This document shows, piece by piece, positions 13,401-26,800 of a stretch of 64,000 nt of DNA; the first letter of the stretch is position 1; every line of letters starts with the position of its first letter. Under the pieces are notes generated by a model. That model was given only the letters and a program-made list of their open reading frames with translations. It was not told the origin of the DNA and did not search any database. The position numbers were made by a program, and so were the translations under genes. The DNA is taken from positions 367,486 through 431,485 of the forward strand of contig CAJNDS010002283.1 of the NCBI GenBank assembly GCA_905221605.1. The letters run 5' to 3'. Source of the DNA: Symbiodinium natans. Lineage: Eukaryota > Sar > Dinophyceae > Suessiales > Symbiodiniaceae.

Positions 13401-16400
13401 CTTCGTGGTACCCCTTGCAGGTCATAGAAGTACTTAGAAGCCTAGACCAGTAAGCCTAAGGGTTCATGTACCTAAATAGGGAGTACTTGGGCCTTACAGT
13501 ACTTCCTACATAGGGACTTTGGGGCCCAAGTATATAATGCTGAGGTACATGGACCCTTAGGGTACTAATAAACCCAAAACCCTAAACCCAAAACCCAAAA
13601 CCCAAAACCCTAAACCCAAAACCCTAAACCCTAAACCCTAAACCCTAAACCTAGAACCAGCAAGCAAACTCTCCAGGCTTTGCAACATCATCACCTTCTT
13701 CGTGTGGAACTACACACGGCGAGGTCTGCTGGACTCGGACAAGCTGACCGTGGTGTCTCGGCTCGAAATTAAACCCTAAACCCTAAACCCTAAACCCCAA
13801 CCCTAAACCCTAAACCCTAAACCTTAACCTTAAACCAGAAACCCTAAACCCTAGTCAACCCCTAAACCTTAAACCCTAAAGCCTAAACCCTAAGCCCTAA
13901 ACCCTAAGCCCTAAACCCTAGACCATACACGCGGGTTCAGAGAATTGGTGCCTTGGGGTTTCTGACCTTTGGCACCTTGCAGCCGTTGGTGAGGGCCGGG
14001 CTTATCTAGAGCTTCGGGCCAGGGCTCCAAACCCCAAGCCCCAACAAACCGAGAAGCCCAAAGACCCCAGATGCTCCCTACAAGCCAAAGCCCTAAGCCC
14101 TGCAACCCAAAAACCCCGAAGCCTAAGCCCTAAACCCCAAAACCCGAAAGCCTAAACCCTGAACCCTAAACCCTAAACCCTAAACCCTAAACCCGAAACC
14201 TTAAACCCACTTTTGCAATCCCACGAGGTGAGCATGATGGCCATGAACATCCTTGTGCGGGTCGCGGGCCCCAGCCGAGGGAACGAACCCGCGGACTCGC
14301 TCTGCTTTGGCTTGCTTGTTCTGCGTAGGGAATGAAGGAATTCGGCCTTATGTCCCCGTATATCTTACCCTTTCAAGGGTTTAGGTTTAGGGTCCGTGCC
14401 TTAGCCGCTTCGGTTTAGGGCTTAGGTTTTGGCTGCCGCTCAGGATTTGTGTTTAGGGTTTCGGTTTAGGGTTTAAGTTTAGGGTTTATGGTTTCAGTGA
14501 AGGGTTTAAAGTTTAGAGTTTCCGGTTCAGGCTCAGTCGTGTCCCCTGCCCAGGCTGGCAAGATCACGACGGACGAGAAGGACGCAACAGCAAGAGAGCC
14601 CGAAACCCCACCCTAAACCCTAAACCCTAAACCCTAAACCCTACACCCTAAACCCTCAGCCCTCAGCCGAACCCCTGGCTTAGAGCCTAGGATTTAGGGT
14701 TTATCTTCGGGTAGCTACATCTGGGCCCTTCATTGGGGAACCCGTATGTATCCCCTTTTGAGTTCTCTAGATTATGGTCCCTTCTGGGCTCCTTATTCTA
14801 AGGCGGCCCCGAGTAAGTAGGGTGCTTGTACCCCCAAAAAAGGGCATACCGTGTAAAGCCCAAGGGCACCTAAAGAAGGTAAGGGACCCACGTTAAGCCC
14901 ATGTAGCATAGCTGCCTCCTTAAGGGTGACGTTTAGGGTTTAGGGATTTAGAGTTTAGGGTTTAGGGTTTAGGGTTTAGGGGAGGGGCTTGGACCTAATA
15001 TCCGAAACGGAAGTGGCTCTTGTGAGACCCTACCAGAAGCCCAGCCCAAGCCTGTAAAGCCACGAAGCCCTGGACCGTAAATTGAACCTAAACCCTAAAT
15101 TACTAAACCTAGGATGTTCCCCCTTATACTAGCAGTCCTTCATAAGAATCATGATAGGGTGTATTCTGATCCTTATTAAGGCCGTTAGTACAAGGGTGAG
15201 AATCACAGTACTAAACCACCAAAAACCCTAAACAACAAGCCAGCCCTCGTCTTACAAGCAAAATGGACAGGTTTCCTAGATGCTCGTCCCTGATTCTGAG
15301 CACCCCTGAATCATGGTAACGGGACCATGGCCTAGAGAACAGCTGGGGGTTGAGAGGAGCTCAAAGGTTTAGGGCCCTAAGCCCTGAAGCCTGAGCCTTT
15401 AGTCCGACTCTGAACCCCTAAACCCTAAACCCTTACCCTAAACCCTGAAGCCCAGACCGTAAACACTAAACCTTGAACCCTATCATAGAATTCGAGGAGA
15501 CCTTGATTCGCTGCCCTCCAGATCCCAATCCGCCGGCGATGCCCGAGAACGCAAGGACCATTCCCTCTTCAGAGGGATGAGAGGCTTTTTGGGGTTTTTA
15601 GGGATGTGTTGAAACAATGCGTTTGAAAAAAGAAGTGACAAGAAAAACGGTGGAAGGATGGAGACAGTGAGATGAAGGTGGGTCTTGCAGTTTAGGCTTT
15701 TCTTTGTTGTGCTCTTTCTTCTATTTTGTTGAGAGGGCTTCGGCGGGGGAGGGCTTCAGTGTTTAGACTTTGAGGGCTTGTCAGCCCCATCTACACAAAC
15801 TATCCGGCAACATATGCTTTAACTAGCCTACGACGTGTTTGTTGCTTTTTTGGCGGTGGGGGAAGGGGGAGGGGAGGCTGCGGGGGGTTGATTCGACAGC
15901 AGAGGGCTGAAGGTGCCTTCACAAGAAGTCGAGCTTGCGAAGGAGATCCTAAATCATAAAGCCCTAGACCTGAGTTTCTAAACATTAATTAAACCCCAAA
16001 TCCCACACCCTAGACCCTAAACCGCAAATCCCAAATCCTCACTTTCATCAAGTGGGCTCTCGCTTTGGGAGACATTGTTTTGGAGCGACCCTAGACTTCC
16101 CCAAGGCCAACAGCAAAGGTTAGGGTTTAGGGTTTAGGGATTTAGGGATTTAGGGACCTAGGGTTTATGGGGTTTTTGGGTTCTGGGTTCCCTACACGAA
16201 ACCTGCAACCCATGACAAGGCCACAAAAGCCCCGAACAGGAGCTGGCTGTCCGAGACGCAGTGGGCACAGCTCAAGACCCTGGAGAACATGGAGGTGGGT
16301 CCTAGAGCCCCTAAAGAAGCCCAGATTCCTGAAACCCTAAACCCTAAGCCCTAAGCCCTAAACCCTAAACCCTAAACCCTAAACCCTAAACCCTAAACCC

Positions 16401-17864
16401 TAAACCCTAAACCCTAAAGCCTAAAGCCTAAAGCCTAAAGCCTAACCCTAAACCCTAAACCCTAAACCCTAAACCCTAAACCCTAAACCCTAAACCCTAA
16501 ACCCTAAACCCTAAACCCTAAACCCTAAGCATTCATGGTTTCTGGGGAGTTTGACCTTGTTGGGGTGTTGGGGCTTAGTTCGGGCGGGAGGAACGGGGCG
16601 GGTGGGGCGGGGGGCTTTTTTTGTTCAGCTTTGATTTTGCTGCTGCTTTGCGAAGGTGGGGCAGGAACCCTAAACCCTAAACCCTGAAACCTAAACCCTA
16701 AACCCCAATCCCCAAACCATTGGGGGTGTTCGGTTGGTCACCGAGATGGAGTTTAGGAACACCGGCTCCGGTATGCTGATGGGGCTGAAGCCCTAAACCC
16801 TATGCCCTGAACCCTGAACCCTAAACCCGAAACCCTAAACCCTAAACCCTAAACCCTAAACCCTAAACCCTAAACCCTAAACCCTAAACCCTAAGTAAGG
16901 AGGATTGGCGGCTCTTGCATTTTGGGACTGCAGCTTCGGGCGTAGAGGTGGAGAATCGTCTGCCCCCTACCACTCCAGGCCATAATCCCAAACCCTACCA
17001 ACCCCTCTAAACCCTAAACCCTAAACCCCAAGCCCCAAGCCCCAAGCCCCAAGCCCCAAGCCCCAAGCCCCAAGCCCCAAGCCCCAAGCCCCAAACCCCA
17101 GCCAAAACCCGAAAGCCTGCCCCAGGCATTCAAGAAAGGAGGCCAGTTGACTCAGAACATTGAGCAGGACGATCGGCCGGTCAAGGGTCCTCAACACTAA
17201 ACCGACAAGTCTAGGGTTTAGGGTCTAGGGTCTAGGGTTCAGGGTTTAGGGTTTAGGGTTTAGGGTTTAGGGTTTAGGGTTTAGGGTTTAGGGTTCCCTA
17301 AATCCTAAACCCTAAACCCTAATCGCCTGAACCTTAAACCCAAAACCTAATAAGCACTATGTCCAGACAGTCTCGAGTTCCCCCAAGTCCCTTCATCTCC
17401 CGGGTAGGTACCCAAAAGAATCCCTTAAAGGGGTATGTATAGGGGGCTATAAGGCACTTAGATCCGAAGCAATAGGCTGTTCCCAGGTTTGGTGTTCAGG
17501 CTTTAGGGTTTGTGTGTGCCCAGGGATCGCTTCCTTTCAGAGCACACAACTCGTAAGCCCTAGAACCGCCGCTGGTGCCCTCTTCACTTCACTTTGTCTG
17601 GGGCTGAGGTTCTGTCTGTTGCCCCAAAGAAGCCAACAACGGGGATCCCTCTTCTTTCTGGGTTGGGGAACTTCGCCTGCAAGACTGTGACACCCTAAAC
17701 CCTAAACCCTAAACTCGCGTCGACTGCAGAGAGCCGATCAGCTTCAGAGAACGAGCAAAGAAAAGGCATTCGCAACCTAGACACACTGCCGAAAGCCCTT
17801 CACGCTAGGACTCCCTTGGCTGGAAGCGCTGGTACAGCGAGGAGAAGGCTTCCAGCTTCTTTTT

Positions 17865-17895
<31 letters not shown>

Positions 17896-20800
17896 GGGTT
17901 AGGGTTGAGGGTTTAGGCTTGATGGTGTTCGTAGGACGGTTTAGGGTTTCGGGTTTAGGGTTTAGGGTAGGCCCTTGTTCACCTGCTTTAGGGCTAAGCC
18001 TCCCCTGTAAGCCCCGTCAAACCAAACAGTGCAGCCTTTTTATTCCCAGGTTACTCTGGTGCCTAGGTTTTGGTTTTAGGCGTTCAGGGGTGTCCAGGGG
18101 ATGAAGGGATTTGGGGATTTAGGGCTGCTTATGTCATGTTGTACTTGAAGAGCTTCTGCTTCCAATATGAGCAAAAACTCAATCACCAACTTTTGGAGCT
18201 GCATCGAAGTAAGCGAACGGCTTATGCACAACCTGGGACCCAGAGCAGGGCCTTATTCCTTTTGTTTTGGGGTTTATAGTTTTCTTACAAGCCCCTTTAA
18301 ACCAAACAGTGCACCCTTTATATTCCTAGGTAACTCTTGAGTCTGGGAACTGTCCGTACTTCTGCACCGTTCGAGGAGCATTCGTCGCTGGGTACGCCCT
18401 TGCAAGCCAGCACCCTAAAAAGCTAAACCCTCAACCCAAAAAAACCCAAACCTTCAACCCAAAAACCCTCAACCCTAAACCCTAAGCCCTAAACCCTAAA
18501 CCCTAAACCCTACAAAACCACCCTACAAGGCTGAGAACGCCGACCTCCCGCGAAGTGCCCGCGACTTGAGCCTTGGCTGCAGACACCCTGGGTTGTGCCT
18601 GTGCTTTGGGATATGGTTTCTTCAGTTTCTGAGGTGACTCTCTTCGGATATCATGTTGTTTTTCCTTGTTTGGTTGAATAGGAGAATACTGGGTTGTGCT
18701 TTGGGATATTTTTTTGTTTAAGTTGTTTCCTCTTTCCTTGTAATGGAACGTATTCATACAGAATAGTTCAAAGGGTTTAAACTGGGATGTTCCCCCTTAT
18801 ACTAAATGTAGCTGCGGCCCAGGAACCAGTTCCAGCGCCTCTTCCTGCTCCGCGTCATGCGGCAAGACCGCCGGGGGCCTATTTCAAGAACTGTGTGTGT
18901 TTGATGCTTCCGCTCTTACATCAGGCTTGATTTTTTGGCGTTTATGTATATACCATACAATTCAAGACGTACTTTCAGCACACATTCTTCTCGATGTGCG
19001 AGGGCATGCGTGCAGGTAAGCCCCGAAACTTCTATGATGGTTTACGAAAATCAGGGACCCCGAATATAGACCCGAAATAGTAGGATTCCCTTACAATACG
19101 AACCCCAAATAAGGTACAGTACTCCCTGATTTCGGAAATCCCCCATATCCCACCGAGACTTACCCTACAAGGCATCGGCGCGGCACTGTCGCAGTTCGTC
19201 ATCGACAACCTTGGTCAGGCACCAGGGGCGGATAGGGTTTAGGGTTTAGGGTTTGGGGTTTAGGGTCTAGGGTTTAGGGTATAGGCTCCGGCCCTAAACC
19301 CTGAACCCTCAACCCTAAACCCTGAACCCTAAACCCCAAACCGTAAACCGTAAACCCTGAACCTTAAACCCTGGATCCTATAGACCCAAGTAGGGCCAGA
19401 GCTGCCTCAGGTTTCGGGGTTTCAACACCCCACCCCCCCCCCCCCCTCCCACCCCTCCCCCCCCCTCCCCCCCTCACCCCCCCCCGCCCCCACCCAAAAA
19501 AAGCAACAACAAAAATCCCCGAGCTGGAGCAATCAAGGTTGTGCCAGAATTTTGGGACCCTGTTGGAACTAGGGTTTGGGGTTTAGGGTTTTGGTAAGAA
19601 ACTCCGAATAAAGTTAGCCGAATCTTTCTGTTATCTGGAGTACGTGTGCCATACTTGTTTGCTACAAAACCGAATGAAGCTAGCTTCATTTAACTTCCTC
19701 AACAACTAGGATGCCCAGTAGTGCCCTTATTCCCTTTTTGGGGGGTTCAGGTTCCCTTATAAACCCCTCTAAGCAAAAAAGGGCACCCTTTTTAAGCCTA
19801 GGTTACTGGGCAGCCTAGACAAGAAGCCGAGCTTCCAAAGAGTAGGAGGAGCCACGCTTTCAAGTAGCCCCTGAGGGGAACCCTACGGGTCCATGCACCT
19901 TACAATGATATACTTGGGCCCCAAAGGTTTAGGGTTTAGGGTTTAGGGTTTAGGGTTTAGGGTTTAGGGTTTAGGGTTTAGGGTTTAGGGGAAGTACTTT
20001 GAGGTCCAGGTATACAACAATAAGGTACATGGATGCTTAGGGGACCGACAAGTCTTCGGGTTTAATTAGGGTTAAGGTTTCTGGGGTTGAGGGCTTAGGG
20101 TTCAGGGTGCAGGGTCAAGGATTCGGGTTTCAGGAGTTTTCTTCGTGGGTTGGCTGTATCAGTTCGGTTCCACCGGGGTCAAGATATGAAGCGTACAGCG
20201 TTCATAGGATACGAGCCTCTACGCTCAAGCTCATGATTGGAAGCTGCTTGTCGGGTGCGCGTCCAAACCCTGAGCCCCCAACCCTGAACCCTAAGCCCAA
20301 AGCTCTAAACCCCAAACCCCAACCCCAAACCCTAAACCCTAAACCCTAAGCCCTAAACCCTAAACCCTAAACCCTAAGCCAAAACCCAATAAACCCTAAA
20401 CCCTAGACCACGGCAGGATTTCGTCGAGCAGCCGCCGTTTGACATGGAGGCCTGCGGGGCTAGGGGCTACAGGATGTATAGGGTTTAGGGCTTAGGGCTT
20501 AGGGTTTAGGGTTTAGGGTTTAGGGTTTAGGTTTAGGGGTTAGGGCTTAGGGTTTAGGGGTAGGGATATGTAAGGTTTTAGGGTTGGGGCTACAGGGTGT
20601 ATAAAGTTCAGGGTGATAGGAATTACATGTAGAGTGGCTGAGGTTCCCATGATCGTGTCTGCGTTTTACTGCGTCAGTTTGTCTGTGCCAGGGTTGTATT
20701 TTATAAAGCTGCTTCCTGGCAAGCCTAAGCTTTAAATCCTGAAGCATAGGCCTTGAACCCGAGACCCGAAACCTCTAACCCTGAACCCTAAACCCTAAAC

Positions 20801-23800
20801 CCTAAACCCTAAACCCTAAACCCTAAACCTCATGGACAACTCTAATCATATAAACCCTAAACCCTAATGGACAACTCAAGCGGCCCCGTTTGGCAAGCAA
20901 GGGGTCTGATCTTGTCCTGGCCTGCGCGCGCGGCCGCCCACGGCCTCGGCCTCCGAACCCTGAACCCTGAACCCTGAACCCTGAACCCTGAACCCTGAAC
21001 CCTGAACCCTAAACCCTAAACCCTAAACCCTAAACCCTAAACCTTAAACCCTAAACCCTAAACCCTAAACCCTAAACCCTAAACCCTAAACCCTAAACCC
21101 TAAACCCTAAACCCTAAACCCTAAACCCTAAACCCTAAACCCTAAACCATAAAACCTAAACCCTAAACCCTAAACCCTAAACCCTAAACCCTAAACCCTA
21201 AACCCTAAACCCTAAACCCTAAACCCTAAACCCTAAACCCTAAACCCAAACCTGGCCCAACGTAGCCCCTTTTTCACTACTTGCAGAGCCTCTGGCTCTG
21301 GCCTTCGGAGCAGGTGTCTTTCGACGAGTCGACGTCCATCACTCCGTTCTTCTTCGTGCTCTTCCCAGGCGGTTCCGAACCCTAAACTAGACATGCTAAT
21401 TGCTTAAACCCCCCCCCCCCCCGCAAACAAAATCAAAAGGTTCTTCCTTGTACCCTAAACCCTAAACGGTTTAGGGTTTAGGGCACAAGGAAGAACCTTT
21501 TGATAAACCCTAACACCTAAACCTGAAGCCCTAAACCGCCCCCAAAACAAGATATCTCCACACCACGAGGAGGCTTTGCGGGTCCAGTTCAAAGGTGTGG
21601 GCTCGGGACGCTCGGCCCAATGCGTGCCGCAAGCTCGCCCTAAACCCGAAACTTTGGGATGTGCACTTAATTCATACTCACAGTCCTTAGTAGAGGTTTA
21701 GTAAACACTACAAGAACTAGCAAGCCCTAAGCCGCGAACCCCAAACCCGTAACCGCCAGCTCAAGAAAAAGGAGCATGTACAACTAACCCTAAACCCTAA
21801 ACCCTAATCCCTAAACCCTAACCCTAAACCCTAAACCCTAAACCCTAAACCCTAAACCCTAAACCCTAAACCCTGAACCCTGAACCCTGAACCCCTGAGA
21901 GCCGGAGTTGCAGGTGTGGACCCGACGCCCATGATCGAAGCCCTCGGGCGAAAGCTGGGCAAGACGGAGGCCGCACCCGAGGTTCTAAGGGCTTGGGGGG
22001 TTTAGGGTTTCGGGGTTAGGGTTTAGGGCTGAGGGCTTAGTGTGGAGGGTTTGGGAGGGTTTAAGGTTTAAGGGCTTGCGGCGTAGGGTTGAGGCTTCAA
22101 ACCCCAGGGTATTCTCGAAACTACCCTTAACCCTAGCCGTAGCCCTAAACCAACTACCCGTAGAACTCAGAGACAAAAAGACAGCCAGTTTCCACTTTAA
22201 TTATGAAGGTAGCACTTGGCCCTTGAGCCACCCCTTACTCGTAATGTCCATGGCAGAGATCCTAAGCCCTAAGCCCTCCACCCTAAAACCCTAAACCCGA
22301 AACGGCCCCCCCCGCCCTCCACCGTGCCAGGCGAATGGCCAGTTGCTGAACATCTCCATGGGACAGGGTCAGGAGACGTCTTGCCACGTTGCAAACTGCC
22401 CGAGTCCTAAGGGCTTCACTCCCGACCGCCCCCCCCGAAGCCCCAAAAGCCCTGCTGAACATCGATTTTTAAGAGCCTTGAAAGCCTTTTGGCGCCCTAT
22501 AGACCCTAAACCCGTGCTTCCAAAACCCAAAACCCGAAACCCTAAACCCTAAAACCCTAAACCCTAAACCCTAAACCCTAAACCCTAAACCCTAAACCCT
22601 AAACCCTAAACCCTAAACCCTAAACCCCCTTCTGAAAAAAGCCAGGAGAAGATCGCCCTGAATGCCCTCAACAAGATGGCCAAGGAAGGCGGCTTCGGGC
22701 CACTCCAAAGAGCAACATCTGGAAGGGTTTAGGGGTTAGGGTTTAGGGTTTGGGGTGTAGGGTTTAGGGTTTAGGGTTTAGGGTCCTCCTTTCAAGGGTT
22801 CTGAAGTATGGGGCATACTAAGGCTGCGTAGCTACCTTAAGATGGGCGTCTGGAGTTCTTGAGGTCGGGGGTTTATCCGGGTACCCCCCCCCCCCCCCCA
22901 AAAAAAAAAAACAAAGAAAAACAACAAAAAGGTACCACTGGATAAGAAAAGGAGGTTAGCTGAAGGGTAGCTGAACTGGGTGGCGGTGCGAGGTGTTACC
23001 ACCCTAAACCCTAAACCCTAAACCCTAAACCCTAAACCCTAAACCCTAAACCCTAAACCCTAAACCCTAAACCCTAAACCCTAAACCCTAAACCCTAAAC
23101 CCTAAACCCTAAACCCTAAACCCTAAACCCTAAACCCTAAACCCTAAACCCTAAACTAAACCCTAAACCCTAAACCGGTCCTCACGTGACCATACATTCT
23201 GGAATTCGATAGGTTCAAGGTTGAAGGGTCTTACGGTTTAGAGATAAAAAGTGTCAAAGTGCTTAAGAGATGTCGGAGGCGCCCAAGCCCCAAAGCAGTA
23301 GACCTGATTCCCTAAGCCCCTAAACCTATATTACCCTTTCAAAGGTACAAGGGCACACTCAAGCCCAAACTAAACCCTAAACCCGTGAACCCTAAACTCC
23401 GACTGTGCCTAGGTGCATGCGGTTGAGTGGGTGAAGGTTTTCTAGGTCCCGGAGTAGGCCCTTATTTCCTTTTGTCAGGGTTGGGGTTCCCTTATCATCC
23501 CCTCAAAGCCAGAAAGGGTACCCTTTGTATTCCTAGGTTACTCCTAGGTCTAGTCTTTGCGGCCGGGAGGAGTGAAGTTAGGTGCTACTAAGGGTTAGGT
23601 TTGGTGTCTGGGGTTTGTGCGTTAGGATTGACTAGGGTTTGGCGTCTCAGACTAAACATGTGGACTATAGGTATAGGTCCGGACAGACAGCCTGGGGGGT
23701 GTGTGCTGTCAAATTAGGGCTCGGGACGCTCCAGCACAAAGGGTTTGGAGGTTTGTGTCAGAGTCGCTGTAGCTAATTCTGTGATCTCTCGTCTATTTTG

Positions 23801-26800
23801 GGTAGTCTGAATAAAACGACTCCATCAGTGCAAGAATTTCGCATGTGGCTTCAGGTTCAGGTGTTAAGCCCTCACCCTAAACCCTAAACCTTAAACCCTA
23901 AAGCCTATGAGGCTCGAAGGGAGTGAGTTGTATCATGAGGGCCTCCTGGCAGGCGGATGGATCATGTTGCAGAACATTCACTTGATGCAGGTTGGGGGGG
24001 GGGGGGCTGGAGTCTGGGGTTCAGGGGGCTCAGTGCTCGGGTCTAGGGGTTCCGGGTTTAGGCTTCAGGGGTTGGGTACTGAGGTTCAGAGAGTGCGCAG
24101 GACTAGCAGATTGGGTTCAAGGTCGAGCGGTTTCGGGTCCAGAGTTATCAGGTTTGGGTATTAAGGGATTTCCAGGTTGATGTGCCTGTGTCATCCACCA
24201 CAGAAAGTCTGGTAAAGCGGGCCTCCGCGCCTCAACTGCAGCTTCCTTCATCACATTGCATCTTCGGCATCCGTAGACGTTTGCAGCTCTTCTGGTTCAG
24301 CATGAAAGCTCAACAACATAGTCCGTTTCCCTGATGGTGCGAGGCATATCGCACTGTTTTGTTTGCAACGCAGACCTGTCGGAGTCGTGTCCTTCCGAGT
24401 CCCATTGCGAGAGCTTCTATCATATTGCTGAGGTGCACAAGCTCCTTCGAGACAAAAGGCTCTTCCACACAAGAGTGGACAGTTGGAAGCTCGACAGAGC
24501 CACCCTCGCTGCTCGTGACCGCTGTCTGAGGCACTTGCAGGAGGCGCTACGCCCAGCAGAAGTCCATGTTACTGGAAGCATGGGAAAAAGCACAGCTTTG
24601 CAAGGCGAGCATGACATGGATGTTGTTGTAGTGACCTCAAGTTCCCGGGACCTTGTGGTGAAGCAGCTGCAAGGGGCCGGCTTCGGTGGTGTCAGGGCGC
24701 AGCGGCCAAAGGACGAAGGGCGCTGCCTGATCGTGGCCACGTTTGAGATGTGGGAGTTTGTGAGAACAAGCGGTCCTGAATGTAGACCCTGAATGGTAGG
24801 ATCCTGATACTCAAAGAGCTCCAAGTAGAGGGCTCCTAAGTTGGCATTCCCCAGGTTTTCGCTTGACATCCTCCCGGTGACATCGCTCCAGCCGCAGACT
24901 TGGGCATATGACCAGGTGAGGAACAAGAAGTTCTACGCAGAAGCGCTTCTTGCCTGGAAGAAGGTTCTGGTGGTGGTAATGAAGGCACTCTACAGACTGA
25001 AGTTTGCGAACGTTCCAGGTGTGCTGTTGGAGGCAATTGTGCATTCCCTCCCTGACGATGCACCACGTGGTATCCATGGCATGCTGCTGGAGGCATTTTC
25101 AGTGATTCAACAGAACAATCATTTCCCTGAACCATCAGTGGGAACAGACGTGGTGAAGGTTTTCGAGGATCGAGGCCTTTGTGCATGGTCCGACTTTCTC
25201 AACGCTATACGAGGGAACTCTGCAGCCTCAAGGAGCCGCCAAGTGCTATGAGCTTGGGGAATTTCTGCCAGCAGAGCCTCCCTTGCGGGCACGAAATATC
25301 AATGCAGTTCGGAGACTCGACCTTCTCTATGGGAGTAAGCTGCAATCGCCGGTTTGTGGACACCGTCCTTTCGCTGGGCTTGCAGAAGGAGGATTGCTTC
25401 GCTTTTTACGAGGAGACCAACCACCTTCGTCAAGTCACAGAGCGCTTTCTCCTTAGTGCGAGTTGCCACGAGACTCCGAGCGGCATCGAAGGGCAGTTCT
25501 GCATGAACAGGCCGTGGTCCAGCGGCCCGCCCATTGACTTCAGCAATCTCGATCAGTTGCCATGGCCGAGGCTGACGGACAAAGGCACGCAACATTTCGG
25601 TACCATGCCAGAGGCGCTGGCATTCATGGCGCAGATGGCACATGGAGATGAGGAGGTGGAGCTGCACTTTAGTCCTTTCTTGCTCCGAGGGTTGCTGAGG
25701 CACAGCGGCTTTTCGGTGGAAAGCAGCCTTCGAGCAATTTCTGCTGGTCAGACTGCTACAGTCAGCACGGGGCTGTACTTCAGATTTCTGAATGCCGGCT
25801 TTAAGTGTCTCGGTAGCCCAGTGGTGCCCTGTTCCCCTTTTTTGGGGGGTTCAAGGTTTCCCTAGAAAGTAACCAACCCGACCAAAGGGTACCCTCATTA
25901 TTCCATTATGGTTTCTGGGCTACTGAGGTGTCGCATGTGGTTAGACAAGGAAGAGTTGACGATCCTTAATGCCAGCTTATGGAATGCTGAGGAGTATATC
26001 TCACGGGTTTTCGATTACCGTCTGAGGGAAGATGGGATCTCTGTCAAGATTGAGTTGCACAAGCCGTCCTCTTCAAGGTTCACACGTCCCTCAACGCGGA
26101 CTTTGGATGTACATTTAGAGAGCTTTTCGGCACTTGTCCGCTACTTGACAGAGAGCGCGCACCGTTGCATTTCCGTCGAGCTGTCCTTCAACATGCGCCT
26201 GTGGCTTGAACTGGCCAGTTTGAGCTCCGCTACCCCCACAGTCAGCAAGGAGCTTCAGCAAGGAGCTTCAGAGAAGCTTCTTGCATGACGCGGAGCCAGG
26301 CGACGTTCTTCTCTTCCCGGGCGCACCGTTCTTGGGCCACATGTGGCTGAGCAAGTGGCAGCTCGGCGTCGTGCTGCCAGAAAACGCGTTACAGAGCCTC
26401 GTGTATGGCATCGCAGAGCATATACGAGAAGAAGGATTTGAGGCGTGCTGGTCGTCGACATCTTTCCCAGACAAGGTCTTCATCTGCATTTTGGCCAGTC
26501 CGATTGCAATGCTATTGTTTTGGTTGTTCGTATTGTTACTTGTAGCAGCCTCCTAGCACGCCTATGCGAAAAACAAGCATTCTTGCTCCTTCTGGGAGGT
26601 CTGGGAGATCCAATATTCAAAGCAGGACCTAGAGTAGGCCCTAAATTCCCTTTTCTAAGACTTGGGTTCCCATATAAGCCCCTTTAAACCGAAAAGGGTA
26701 CCCCTTATTCCTAGGTTACTCCTGGGTCTAGCACACGTAGTTTAAACTGGCACGACATTGAACAGGTTTGCATGTAGTAGGGCCTTAAACCCTAAACCCT

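Larger units (their letters stand above)
19219..20416. other. Dynein intron 28: tracts, C-run, two elements, weak open frames
   Basis: Degenerate telomere units 19234-19380, an impure C-run 19428-19497, unique sequence to 19700, elements 19706-19818 and 19881-20043, then a unique island 20105-20260 and CCCTAAA units to 20400. Confidence 0.55.
24334..26556 (+). pseudogene. OAS/cGAS-like nucleotidyltransferase gene nested in a dynein intron, frame-broken
   Basis: The N-terminal exon (24334-24740) carries [20 protein letters not shown], which fits the GS-x-GK-x-T...D-x-D nucleotidyltransferase signature of 2'-5'-oligoadenylate synthetase-like enzymes. The next exon (from 24855) opens with FSLDILP, matching the third metal-binding Asp strand. 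Intron 24741-24854 is GT-AG. From about 25180 the open frame changes twice (frame of 24855 to about 25248, then frames open around 25181-25456 and 25330-25804); this means either unrecognised short introns or indels. An introner (25805-25927) joins the segment ending in NAGFK to [13 protein letters not shown]. At 26244-26269 a 13-bp tandem duplication leads to a stop at 26286. In the shifted frame coding continues to 26556 and ends in a hydrophobic segment ([20 protein letters not shown]) that could be a membrane tail. True 5' end unknown. The family call rests on motifs only; the C-terminal half was not recognised. Confidence 0.62.
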
